Shown here: positions 43,134 to 51,162 of the stretch, piece after piece
How the letters are laid out: every line of letters begins with the position of its first letter
How positions within the stretch are numbered: the stretch's first letter is position 1
Notes under the pieces: generated by a model
Databases searched by the model: none
What the model saw: only the letters and a program-made list of their open reading frames with translations
Told to the model about the DNA's origin: nothing
NCBI GenBank assembly: GCA_027490095.1
Contig: JAIXYT010000030.1
Coordinates: 1 to 53,585 of the forward strand
DNA length: 53,585 bases
Direction: 5' to 3'
Origin: Sphingomonadales bacterium
GTDB lineage: Bacteria; Pseudomonadota; Alphaproteobacteria; Sphingomonadales; Sphingomonadaceae
Translations under genes and position numbers: made by a program

Positions 43134-45548
43134 TCAGACTGCGGCCACTGCGCCTGCCAATTCCGACAAGAGGGCGTCTTCCGCCATTCCGCGCACACCC
43201 TCTCGCCCGATCTGCAGCAGGGCGGGCACGGCCAGCGGGCTCACCCGGTCCAGATGCTGGACCAACAGCTCCGATTCGGCCCGCTTCAGCAGCCGATCCA
43301 ACCGCGCGAGGTCGGTCAGCCGGGCGCTCGCCTCGGCCCAGGCCGCTTCCAGAAGCAGGTGCCCGGGCTCGTGCTTCTGCAGCACATCATAGATGAGATC
43401 AGTCGACACCGTCATCGCCCGCCCGCTCTTGGCGCTCCCGGGCTGCTGGCGTTCGACTAGGCCCGAGACGATGGCCACATCGCGGAACGCACGCCGCAGG
43501 AAGGGCGTCGCCTTGATCCAGGCCTCCAGTTCGTCTGCCACGATGTCGCCGGTCAGCAGCGCACCGGGATCCGCCACCCGCTCCAGCCCCCAGACGCCCA
43601 GCATGTAATCGGTCGCGACAAACCCCAGCGGCTGCAATCCGCGCCGCTCCATCCGCTGGGTGAGCAGCATGCCGAGTGACTGGTGCGCGTTGCGCCCCTC
43701 GAAGCCGTAGAGGATAAGATATTCGCGCCCATCGCGCGGAAATGTCTCGGCCAGCAGCCGATCGGCCGGCGGCAGGATGGACTGCGCCTGCTGCAGCGCC
43801 AGCCATTCCTGCACGTCGGCCGGCATCCGCCCCCAGGCCTGCGGGTCGGCGATCATCCGGCGCACCCGCTCGGCAAGGTTGGTGCTGAGCGGCATCCGGC
43901 CCCCGACATAGGTCGGGATCGAAGGCTCCCCCCGGCTCAGGCGCGTGTAGAGGTCGGTCTCCGACGCGCCTGTCACTTCCAGCACCTGGCCTGCGAACAG
44001 GAAGCGGTCGCCGATGCGCAGCTGGCTGCCGAACCACTCCTCCACCTGCCCCAGCGCCCGCCCGCCGCCTGCCCTGCTGCTTCCCAGGCGAACGCTCATC
44101 GTGGGCGCCTCCACGATGACGCCGGCATTCAATCGGTGCTGCAGGGCAAGGCGGGGGTGCCGGATCCGCCAGCGCCCGGGCGCCTCCTCCACCAGCCGGG
44201 CGTAGCGCTCGTAGGCCTTCAGTGCGTAGCCGCCCGTCGCGATGAACTGCAGAACCCGGTCGAAATCCGTGCGCGACAGCCCGGCATAGGGCGCTGCTGC
44301 GCGCACCTCCTCGAACAGAGCTGCCGCCTCGAACGGCCCGGCGAGCGCCACGCCCATCACATGCTGCGCAAGCACATCGAGCCCGCCTGGCCGATGATCC
44401 TCCGCGTCGAGTTCGCCGGCCTCGACGGCGTCCATGCACGCCAGCGCCTCGAGATACTCGAAGCGGTTGCCCGGCACGATGACCGCCCGGCTCGCCTCGT
44501 CCAGACGGTGGTTCGCTCGGCCCACCCGCTGCAGCAGGCGCGCGGCTCCTTTGGGCGCCCCCATCTGCACCACCAGGTCGACGTCGCCCCAGTCGATCCC
44601 CAGATCGAGGCTGGAGGTCGCGACCACGGCCCTGAGCCGGCCCTCGGCCAGTGCCGCCTCGACCTTCTGCCGCGCCTCGGGCGCAAGCGAGCCGTGGTGC
44701 AGCCCGATTGGCAGCCCCGTGTCGTTCTCGGCCCAAAGGTCGTTGAAGACCAGCTCGGCAATCGCGCGCGTGTTGACGAAGACGATTGCCTGCCGAGCCC
44801 CTTCCAGCAGGCGCACCACCTCGCGCGCGGCATGACGGCCGTTGTGCCCGCTCCAGGGGATGCGGCCGTCGGGCACGAGGATCCGTATGTCGGGCGGAAC
44901 GGCCGCCGCGCCTTCCACGACCACCGCATCACCGCCGGGCGCAAGCCAATGCGCCATGGCAGGCGGATCGGCGACCGTTGCAGAAAGGCCGACCAGCCGC
45001 AGCCGCGGGTTCAACCGGCGCATCCGGGCCACCGCCAGCGCCAGCAGGTCGCCGCGCTTCGTCGCGGCAAAGGCGTGGATCTCGTCGACGATCAGCGTTT
45101 CCACGGTCGCCAGAATCCGGTCGGCCTCGGGCCAGGTCAGCAGCAGGCTCAGGCTTTCGGGCGTCGTCAGCAGGATGTCGGGGGGAGTCTCGCGCTGCCG
45201 CTTCTTGGCCTCGGAACTGGTGTCACCGGTGCGGGTCTCCACCTTCAGCGGCAAGCCGACCTCGCGGATCGGCACCATCAGGTTGCGCTCGACATCGGCC
45301 GCCAGCGCCTTCAGCGGCGAGACATAGAGCGCCTTGCATCCCGGCCGGAGACCCAGTTCGGCAGATTGGGCAAGCACCGGCAGAAAGCCCGCCAGCGTCT
45401 TGCCCGCGCCTGTTGCCGCCACCAGCAGGGCATGACGTCCGGCCCGTGCAGCCGCCAGCATTGCCAGCTGGTGCGGACGCGGCTGCCAGCCACGCCCCGC
45501 GAACCAGCGGTCAAGGACATCGGGAATCGCAGGCACGGCCGAGGACAT
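43134..45548 (-). CDS. Lhr-like ligase-associated DEXH helicase
   Basis: 804 residues, superfamily 2 helicase. ATGAGKT (45-51), TTPESLSLLL, VDEIHAF (DEIH box), GLSATVAD, VFVNTRAIAELV and GRANHRLDEA are the helicase motifs in order; the Lhr-type winged-helix and C-terminal domain follow. This length and domain layout is that of the DNA-damage-response helicase usually clustered with an ATP-dependent DNA ligase, an exonuclease and a phosphoesterase; none of these partners is in this window. It acts on DNA or RNA:DNA repair intermediates. Start ATG 45548; it follows the secreted-protein gene by 23 bp. Confidence 0.92.
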   Translation of the reverse strand: MSSAVPAIPDVLDRWFAGRGWQPRPHQLAMLAAARAGRHALLVAATGAGKTLAGFLPVLAQSAELGLRPGCKALYVSPLKALAADVERNLMVPIREVGLPLKVETRTGDTSSEAKKRQRETPPDILLTTPESLSLLLTWPEADRILATVETLIVDEIHAFAATKRGDLLALAVARMRRLNPRLRLVGLSATVADPPAMAHWLAPGGDAVVVEGAAAVPPDIRILVPDGRIPWSGHNGRHAAREVVRLLEGARQAIVFVNTRAIAELVFNDLWAENDTGLPIGLHHGSLAPEARQKVEAALAEGRLRAVVATSSLDLGIDWGDVDLVVQMGAPKGAARLLQRVGRANHRLDEASRAVIVPGNRFEYLEALACMDAVEAGELDAEDHRPGGLDVLAQHVMGVALAGPFEAAALFEEVRAAAPYAGLSRTDFDRVLQFIATGGYALKAYERYARLVEEAPGRWRIRHPRLALQHRLNAGVIVEAPTMSVRLGSSRAGGGRALGQVEEWFGSQLRIGDRFLFAGQVLEVTGASETDLYTRLSRGEPSIPTYVGGRMPLSTNLAERVRRMIADPQAWGRMPADVQEWLALQQAQSILPPADRLLAETFPRDGREYLILYGFEGRNAHQSLGMLLTQRMERRGLQPLGFVATDYMLGVWGLERVADPGALLTGDIVADELEAWIKATPFLRRAFRDVAIVSGLVERQQPGSAKSGRAMTVSTDLIYDVLQKHEPGHLLLEAAWAEASARLTDLARLDRLLKRAESELLVQHLDRVSPLAVPALLQIGREGVRGMAEDALLSELAGAVAAV

Positions 45549-45571
45549 TGCGTACCTCTAACCGCCCGCCG

Positions 45572-46207
45572 TCAGTCGCGCACCTCCATCCGGCGGAAGC
45601 CCTGGCCAGCGGGCGCACCGGGCGGTGACAGCAGCTCGCCCTTCACCTCCAGCGGCCAGTCGCGGAAGTCGCGCACACCCAGATCCCGGGGATCGAGCCG
45701 GAACCGATACCTGCCCGCCTTCGCGGCATCGATCGGGAAGACGGGCGAGTCGACGTCGAACACGGAAATGTGGAAACGCACCGCCACGGGGGTCCGCCCG
45801 TCAAGCTCGGCCTCCAGCCAGTCGGCCCGGGTGGTCCCCTTTTCCAGACTGCCGTCCTTCAGGCGCACCTCGACTTCGATATTGGGTATCGGCCGGCCGT
45901 CGGGTCCCTCCAGGAGCACCGCGAACACACCCGGTTCCCCGGCTTCGGCCGCCACGGCTGTCCACGCCGGAGGCTTCGGTGCAGGGTCCGTCGTCAGCAG
46001 GACCCGTCCGCCCTCCAGACGCCAGCGCCCTTCGGCCTGCTCGTCAAGGGCGCCATAGCTGAGCGCGTAGCGGAAGCGGCCATCGGCACCGAGTTCAAGT
46101 CCGCCGGCTGCTTCACGGACCCCCGTCAGGGCATATTGCCCGACCAGAGGGGACGAAACGGCCGCCGCCGCAAGCACCAGAACCGGCAAGAAAGGGGCCC
46201 CCGACAT
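45572..46207 (-). CDS. Secreted protein with Ig-like/regulatory-like beta domain, unknown function
   Basis: 211 residues. MSGAPFLPVLVLAAAAVSSP is a signal peptide; GQYALTGVREAAGGLELGAD and GRFRYALSYGALDEQAEGRW begin a beta-rich domain, and GRPIPNIEVEVRLKDGSLEK resembles a carboxypeptidase-regulatory-like (CarboxypepD_reg) sheet. I recognise no named family. ATG 46207 follows GGGCGG. It stands 23 bp before the helicase on the same strand, so co-transcription is likely, but a functional link is not evident. Confidence 0.65.
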   Translation of the reverse strand: MSGAPFLPVLVLAAAAVSSPLVGQYALTGVREAAGGLELGADGRFRYALSYGALDEQAEGRWRLEGGRVLLTTDPAPKPPAWTAVAAEAGEPGVFAVLLEGPDGRPIPNIEVEVRLKDGSLEKGTTRADWLEAELDGRTPVAVRFHISVFDVDSPVFPIDAAKAGRYRFRLDPRDLGVRDFRDWPLEVKGELLSPPGAPAGQGFRRMEVRD

Positions 46208-46441
46208 CCGCCCATGCTGCCCGAAACCTGCCCGATCCGAAAGCCGTATCGGGCATCGCCGCCTGCAACACCGGCCCCTATTCGCACTTGCAACATGATT
46301 TTGCTTGGACCGCGCCGCCCGCCACCGTAAGATGAGGCACCTCAAGGCGAACGGTCCGCCACAGCGCATCGCGCGGACGTCTCGAAGTGACAACGTCCGG
46401 ATTGCGGAAGGGCAGACCGCAACAGGGCATGGGGGGCTGGC

Positions 46442-47923
46442 ATGGAACGTCACCTGATGAACACGCCGGCGGACACGGGGCCGCCTGACGCGGCGACGAC
46501 CAGGCCTCGGCCGCTTGCCGTCGATCTGGACGGCACCCTCATACGCACGGACATGCTGTTCGAACTGTTCTGGTCTGCCATGTCGCAGTCTCCGGCAAAA
46601 GCGGTCTGGGCTCTGGGGGGTTTGTCGGGGGGCAAGGCTGCCCTGAAGGCGCGACTGTCCGAGGCCGGCCAGGTTGCCCCCGAAAGCCTTCCCTATTGCC
46701 CGGATGTGATGGGGCACCTGACGGCGCACCGCGAAGCCGGCGGTGAAGCCATTCTCTGCACCGCCTCTCCCCAGGCGGTTGCGGACACGATTGCGGCCCA
46801 TCTCGGCCTGTTCGACGCAGTCAAGGGCTCGTCGCCGGTTCTGAACCTCAAGAGCGACGCCAAGGCCGACTTCCTCGTCGAACGCTATGGGCAGGGCGGC
46901 TTCGACTATGTGGGCGACTCCCACGCCGACCTGCCGGTCTGGGCACGTGCAAGCCGCGCCATCGTGGTGGCGCCCGATGCCGGGCTGGCGCGCAAGGTCA
47001 GATCACAGGGCGGCGAGGTCGAGACGATCGTCCGCCAACCGGAAGGCCTCAAGCCTTATTGGCGGGCGATGCGGCCCCACCAGTGGGCCAAGAACCTGCT
47101 GGTCTTCGTGCCGGCGCTGGCTGCCCACCGCCTGACCCCGGAGGCATTGCTGCAGGCGAGCCTTGCCTTCATCAGCTTTTCGCTGGTCGCCTCGGCGATC
47201 TACATCATCAACGATCTGCTCGATCTCGCCGCAGACCGGGCACATCCCAGAAAGCGCATGCGGCCCCTCGCCAGCGGAGCGCTGCCGATTGCGCATGGAA
47301 CCCTGCTGTCGCCCCTTCTGCTGATCCTGGGTTTGCTGGCCGGGGCGGCGACCGGCCAACCGGCCTTCCTTGCCATCCTGCTGCTCTACATCGGCCTGAC
47401 AACCGCCTACTCGATGTGGCTGAAGCGCAAGCTGATCGTCGACATCTTCGTTCTCGCCGGGCTCTACACGATCCGGGTGCTTGCAGGCGCTGCCGCAGTC
47501 CAGGTGGTCCCCTCCATCTGGCTGATCGGATTTTCCATGTTCATCTTCCTCAGCCTTGCGGCGATCAAGCGGCAGGCGGAGCTCGTCGACGGTGTTCGCT
47601 CCGGGCGCGCACGCGCGTCGGGGAGGGCCTATTATGTGAACGATCTGCCGATGATCTCGATGATCGCAGTCACGGCCGGCTATGTGGCCGTGCTGGTCTT
47701 TGCCCTCTACATGTCGACGCTCGGGGTGCAGCGGCTGTACGGGAACCCGATGTTCCTCTGGGGGGTCGCCCCCATCCTTCTGTACTGGATTACCCGGATG
47801 ACGATGATGGCCCACCGCGGGCAGATGCACGACGACCCCATCGTCTATGCCGTCAAGGACCGGATAAGCCTGATCTGCATGGCGTTGATGGGCGGGTTGT
47901 TCGCTTCGGCAGCGCTGCTGTAG
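46442..47923 (+). CDS. HAD phosphatase-UbiA prenyltransferase fusion (polyprenyl-phosphoribose synthase-like)
   Basis: 493 residues in two parts. Residues 25-205 are a HAD hydrolase (VDLDGTLIRTD with D28/D30; DYVGDSHADLPVW as motif IV). From RPHQWAKN (211) on it is a UbiA-type prenyltransferase with about nine helices, the NDxxDxxxD site NDLLDLAADRAH at 257, the RKRMRPL stretch and a second site in KLIVDIFVLAG. The UbiA half most resembles decaprenyl-phosphate phosphoribosyltransferase (Rv3806c of mycobacteria, NoeC of Azorhizobium), which joins PRPP to polyprenyl phosphate; the HAD half could then remove the 5-phosphate. Both steps in one chain is my inference. GtrA follows after 8 bp. Confidence 0.8.
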   Translation: MERHLMNTPADTGPPDAATTRPRPLAVDLDGTLIRTDMLFELFWSAMSQSPAKAVWALGGLSGGKAALKARLSEAGQVAPESLPYCPDVMGHLTAHREAGGEAILCTASPQAVADTIAAHLGLFDAVKGSSPVLNLKSDAKADFLVERYGQGGFDYVGDSHADLPVWARASRAIVVAPDAGLARKVRSQGGEVETIVRQPEGLKPYWRAMRPHQWAKNLLVFVPALAAHRLTPEALLQASLAFISFSLVASAIYIINDLLDLAADRAHPRKRMRPLASGALPIAHGTLLSPLLLILGLLAGAATGQPAFLAILLLYIGLTTAYSMWLKRKLIVDIFVLAGLYTIRVLAGAAAVQVVPSIWLIGFSMFIFLSLAAIKRQAELVDGVRSGRARASGRAYYVNDLPMISMIAVTAGYVAVLVFALYMSTLGVQRLYGNPMFLWGVAPILLYWITRMTMMAHRGQMHDDPIVYAVKDRISLICMALMGGLFASAALL

Positions 47924-47931
47924 ACGGGACC

Positions 47932-48381
47932 ATGCCCGCGCCACAGGCCTCCACACCCGTTCCGCCTTCGTGGCGCCAGCGTCTTCTGGACGACGGCCGG
48001 GTCCGCTTCCTCATCGCAGGCGGATTTGCCGCCGGCCTTGCCTGGACCCTCCGGTTCGGGTTCAGCCTCTTCCTGCCCTATTGGGCGGCCGTGGCCCTTG
48101 CGACCGCAGTCAGCCTTGTGGCGGGATTCGGCATCTACCGCTCGTTCGTTTTCCGGTCGAACGGCGGTCATCTGGGTCGAACGATCTCCGCCTTTCTCCT
48201 CGTCAATGGCGTGGGTGCAGGCCTCACCGTTCTGGTGGCGGTCCTGGCGGCCAGGGGCATCGCAGCCCTGGGCCTGCCCGCAGGTCCGGCCGAAGCTGTC
48301 GGGCACGGCATCGGCATAGCGGTCGCCGCGGTTTTCAATTTCCTTGCCCACAAGCACTGGACGTTCAAGGGCAGCGCGTGA
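47932..48381 (+). CDS. GtrA-family membrane protein
   Basis: 149 residues, four membrane helices (RFLIAGGFAAGLAWTL, WAAVALATAVSLVAGFGIYR, then two more) and the end FNFLAHKHWTFKGSA, which is the GtrA signature. GtrA proteins move or organise polyprenyl-phosphate sugars; the mycobacterial homologue Rv3789 belongs to the decaprenyl-phosphoarabinose pathway. Here it lies between the HAD-UbiA fusion (8 bp) and a GT-C-like protein (TGATG overlap), fitting a flip step between synthesis inside and transfer outside. Confidence 0.85.
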   Translation: MPAPQASTPVPPSWRQRLLDDGRVRFLIAGGFAAGLAWTLRFGFSLFLPYWAAVALATAVSLVAGFGIYRSFVFRSNGGHLGRTISAFLLVNGVGAGLTVLVAVLAARGIAALGLPAGPAEAVGHGIGIAVAAVFNFLAHKHWTFKGSA

Positions 48382-50114
48382 TGCAGCACAAGAGGCCTGC
48401 CATCCATCCCGGGGGCGCGATCGTTTCCGTGGCCGTCCAACGTGCCGAAACCATCGGCTACCTGATCCTTTTCGCGATCCTGTCGCTGCACATGCTGGCG
48501 GCTCTGGTCCAGCTGGCTGGAGGGCGCTTCACAGCTCCGCTTGCCGCTGCCCTGCTGCTTGCGGCATGCGCGTCCGCCCATCTGCTGGCCCGGCTGGACG
48601 GCCTGCGGCCGGCGGCGGCGGAGTGGGTTGCCGCAATCCTGATCACCTCGGCCGCGCTGCTTCTGGGCGGCAGCGTCTTCGACTTCACCGTCGACGGAAA
48701 CGCCTACCACTTCCAGGCGATCGACGCCTATGCGCACGGCTGGAACCGCCTGCATGCGATCCTGCCCGACGCCCCGTCCGAGCTGCCGAGCCATATCTGG
48801 TCCATGACCTATCCGGCGGGTCACTGGCTGGTGATGGCGGTTCCGATCGCTACCGGCCTTCCCGATGAAGCGGCGAAGGGCATCTGGATCGCGCTTGCCG
48901 TTGCGCTTGTGCTGCTTGGCGGCGCGATCCTCTCCCGCCTCGGGATTTCGGCCCGCTTCGCACTGCCGGCCGCTGCCCTCTCCGTCGCGAACCCGATCTT
49001 CCTGCAGCAGATGGCGACCAGGCTGAACGACGGCATCGTGTCCCTGCTGCTTTTCGCGTTCGCCGCACTTGCGCTGTCGGCAGTTGCGCTTCGGGATCGC
49101 CGCGCCCTTGCCGGGCTGGTGCTGGTCGTCATCCTGGTGCTCAACACCAAGTTCTCGCTTGTCCCGATCACCGTCGCCTTCTGCGGCATCGCCTGCCTTC
49201 TTGCGTATCGCACTGTCGGCCAGGCCCGCGCTGTCCGGCTCGGGGGCGTGCTGCTGGCGGCGGGCATCACCGGTCTGCTGGTTGTCGGCTTCTCGCCCTA
49301 TGTGGTGAACACCGCGCAACATGGCCACCCGTTCCACCCGGTGATGGGCCCGAACAAGACGGACATCATGTCCTTCAACACGCCGGAACGTCTGGCCGAG
49401 ATCGGCTATCCGCTGAATTTCTGGGCGTCCGTGCTGGCAGTCACCGACAAGCAGGATGTCAGGCTCAAGCCGCCGTTCCAGGTCACCCGCCGCGAGATTT
49501 ACCTGTCCGGCTATCCCGATCCGCGCATCGGAGGGTTCGGCCCCCTGTTTTCCGGCATTCTGCTGCTTGCCGTCATCACGGCAGGGGCCTGTCTTCTGAA
49601 CCGCCCGCTTTCACGAGGTCAGTCGGTCGCGCTGGCCGTTGCGCTGCTGCTGCTTCCCGTGGGGGCCCTGTTCCCCGAAGGCTGGTGGGCCCGATACGTT
49701 TCCTTCCTCTGGCTGGTCCCTGTTGCGATCGCGCTTGCGGGCGCCCAGTCCTGTGCCCGGCTTCCCCAGCTGCTTGCGGCCGTCGTGCTTCTGGTGATGG
49801 CGGCCAACAGCGCGATGGTCTTCGCGGCCGCCGGCAAGCGAAGCTATGAACAGACCATGCTGATCCGCCAGGAGCTCGCGCGCCTGAAGGCCTCGCCAGA
49901 ACCTGTCCGCATCGACTTCGGGATCAACCAGTCCCTACGGGCAATGGTGCAGCGAGCCGGCATTCCGCACCAGGAAGTCAGCTTCGCCAAGGACGGCCCC
50001 TGCCCCGGCGCAATCCGCCTCGCCGGATCGATCAACGACCTGCAGGGGTTCCGATGCCCTGCAGAGCCGGCAATCGACGCTGCCGCTAAAGCCCCAGAAC
50101 CGTCTTCGCGATGA
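48381..50114 (+). CDS. GT-C-like polytopic membrane glycosyltransferase
   Basis: 577 residues, about 12 membrane helices, with a first periplasmic loop containing FDFTVDGNAYHFQAIDAYAH, where the acidic residues before an HxxA-type helix suit a GT-C catalytic site, and a periplasmic tail of about 90 residues. I infer that it uses the polyprenyl-phospho-sugar made by the two genes before it to decorate an envelope glycan. The start overlaps the gtrA-like stop by 1 nt. Its last nine codons (AKAPEPSSR) are encoded by the left 50-bp repeat, i.e. antisense to an acyl-CoA dehydrogenase end. Confidence 0.65.
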   Translation: MQHKRPAIHPGGAIVSVAVQRAETIGYLILFAILSLHMLAALVQLAGGRFTAPLAAALLLAACASAHLLARLDGLRPAAAEWVAAILITSAALLLGGSVFDFTVDGNAYHFQAIDAYAHGWNRLHAILPDAPSELPSHIWSMTYPAGHWLVMAVPIATGLPDEAAKGIWIALAVALVLLGGAILSRLGISARFALPAAALSVANPIFLQQMATRLNDGIVSLLLFAFAALALSAVALRDRRALAGLVLVVILVLNTKFSLVPITVAFCGIACLLAYRTVGQARAVRLGGVLLAAGITGLLVVGFSPYVVNTAQHGHPFHPVMGPNKTDIMSFNTPERLAEIGYPLNFWASVLAVTDKQDVRLKPPFQVTRREIYLSGYPDPRIGGFGPLFSGILLLAVITAGACLLNRPLSRGQSVALAVALLLLPVGALFPEGWWARYVSFLWLVPVAIALAGAQSCARLPQLLAAVVLLVMAANSAMVFAAAGKRSYEQTMLIRQELARLKASPEPVRIDFGINQSLRAMVQRAGIPHQEVSFAKDGPCPGAIRLAGSINDLQGFRCPAEPAIDAAAKAPEPSSR

Positions 50115-50135
50115 TGGTCTTCTGCACCTCGTTGG
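50086..50135. repeat. 50-bp direct repeat, left copy (attL-like)
   Basis: Identical over 50 bp to 51113-51162. It begins exactly at the stop codon (CTA on this strand) of an acyl-CoA dehydrogenase reading frame and includes the 3' end of the GT-C-like gene on the plus strand. Beyond 50135 the two copies match only 9 of the next 14 bases. Together with the right copy it flanks a low-GC segment; the repeat-to-repeat distance is 1,027 bp. Confidence 0.9.
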
Positions 50136-50165
50136 CACCCTAGAAGATCTGCTCAGCCTGCGATT
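50086..50165 (-). pseudogene. Acyl-CoA dehydrogenase 3' remnant
   Basis: Read on the minus strand this gives AEQIF, a TAG stop, then GANEVQKTIIAKTVLGL and a stop. It aligns codon for codon with AWTIFGGTNEVQK... of the intact gene at 51113. Homology upstream of the 50-bp identical core is weak but real (ATC TTC, then TAG GGT GCC against GGC GGC ACC). It is either the cassette-side half of an attachment site or the last trace of a second, tandem acyl-CoA dehydrogenase gene. Confidence 0.65.
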
Positions 50166-50272
50166 CTGTGCAATAACGACATGTACATTTCCAACCTCTC
50201 AGCACTCAAGCCATAGCTTAGGGTGGACACATTACATCGCTTCCATTAGCAAAATGTGAATTCTAACCCAGT

Positions 50273-50288
50273 GATAACAAGTGTTATC
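50273..50288. promoter_or_regulatory. Perfect 16-bp palindrome upstream of the third PEP-CTERM gene
   Basis: GATAACA-AG-TGTTATC, perfect 7-bp arms, 72 bp before the ATG. It is followed by TTGACGAATCGATCAA (a second imperfect dyad that includes a consensus-like TTGAC -35). It is a good candidate operator for a dimeric regulator; which one is unknown. Confidence 0.5.
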
Positions 50289-50360
50289 TTCCGGTCAGAA
50301 TAAGGTTGACGAATCGATCAACCCAGTGGCATCAATGGGCTCGGATTTGGAGTTTCTGAT

Positions 50361-51104
50361 ATGAACGTCCATCTGATTACTGGTCTCACACTTTTTTGCT
50401 TTTCAACACCAGCGTGGGCGGGATGGGGCGCGGCTGTTTTCGGAGGTGAGACAAGGCATACGCTGACATTGCAGGTTTGGACGAACGAGAAAAATGCAGA
50501 TTTTCTTGTCTCAAGAAACGATTTTTTTGGCTTCAAGTCACCAGATTTTTCTGACGGTCAAGATTTTTCATTCAGCACATACAGTTTTGACCGGCCGAGT
50601 GATGACGCTATTAGCGCGGCCTTTCGACAGTACGAACGGCTCCGCTGGGCGATCACTTTGGAAGCAAAGCAGAAGCTTTTTCGCGAAGAAAATGAGTACG
50701 GCTACCAATCAATATCAAGCAGCTTATCATTTGATAGTGTAATTACCACTCTGACGAATAAAGGTTCAGATGGGGTATGGCTACAAACGCGGCCAATCGC
50801 ATTTTATCGCGGTGGAGCAGGATTTAGATCAACAGAGTTATTGCTGGAAGCGAATTTTCTGAATCCCGCGCTCTTTGACATCAGGCAGGCTTATCATCAT
50901 TATGGTTGGACAGTTCGACCTGTGGGTATTTTCGTGCCATCGGGTGAGACTGTAAATCTTAGACTTAACGGCATAATGACGGTCACGATTGCCAATGGAA
51001 TTCCTGAGCCGAGCGCTTGGGTCATGATGATAGCAGGCTTTGGTTTGTGCGGCGCCCAGCTGCGCAGAGGCGCTTTTGGGCTGGGAAGCGCGCTTGGCAG
51101 GTAG
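50361..51104 (+). CDS. PEPxxWA-CTERM exoprotein in a low-GC insert (third of three)
   Basis: 247 residues: signal peptide (NVHLITGLTLFCFSTPAWA), an unrecognised, aromatic-rich mature domain (about 21-210), then PEP at 215-217, SAWVMMIAGFGLCGAQL and a basic RRG end. Here the sorting helix ends with an extra FGLGSALGR. Sampled lines of the gene are about 35-43% GC against about 67% in the neighbours, so it is a recent acquisition. It lies alone between the 50-bp direct repeats. No close-by exosortase; it must rely on one elsewhere. The ribosome site is poor (GGAG at about 13 nt). Confidence 0.88.
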   Translation: MNVHLITGLTLFCFSTPAWAGWGAAVFGGETRHTLTLQVWTNEKNADFLVSRNDFFGFKSPDFSDGQDFSFSTYSFDRPSDDAISAAFRQYERLRWAITLEAKQKLFREENEYGYQSISSSLSFDSVITTLTNKGSDGVWLQTRPIAFYRGGAGFRSTELLLEANFLNPALFDIRQAYHHYGWTVRPVGIFVPSGETVNLRLNGIMTVTIANGIPEPSAWVMMIAGFGLCGAQLRRGAFGLGSALGR

Positions 51105-51112
51105 GTTGAAAC

Positions 51113-51162
51113 CTAAAGCCCCAGAACCGTCTTCGCGATGATGGTCTTCTGCACCTCGTTGG
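51113..51162. repeat. 50-bp direct repeat, right copy (attR-like)
   Basis: The last 50 bp of the intact acyl-CoA dehydrogenase gene, stop codon included, identical to 50086-50135. On its left, inside the insert, the similarity ends at once. Confidence 0.9.

Noticed and set aside
43080-43134. Pho box upstream of the lipoprotein (two CTGACA words on the minus strand)
   Set aside because: The two CTGACA words are about 50 bp apart and not in the 11-bp direct-repeat arrangement of a Pho box.
38977-43392. A 1,471-codon open frame on the plus strand
   Set aside because: It is antisense to the lipoprotein and TonB receptor genes, which have signal peptides, domain motifs and proper starts. Its product is low-complexity Arg/Val/Gly-rich; long antisense frames are common in high-GC DNA.
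50086-51162. Transposon with target-site duplication
   Set aside because: The repeats are 50 bp, much longer than any common target duplication, there are no terminal inverted repeats, and no transposase gene lies between them.
50086-51162. Integron gene cassette
   Set aside because: The 50-bp repeats are not attC-like imperfect palindromes, and no integron integrase is present.
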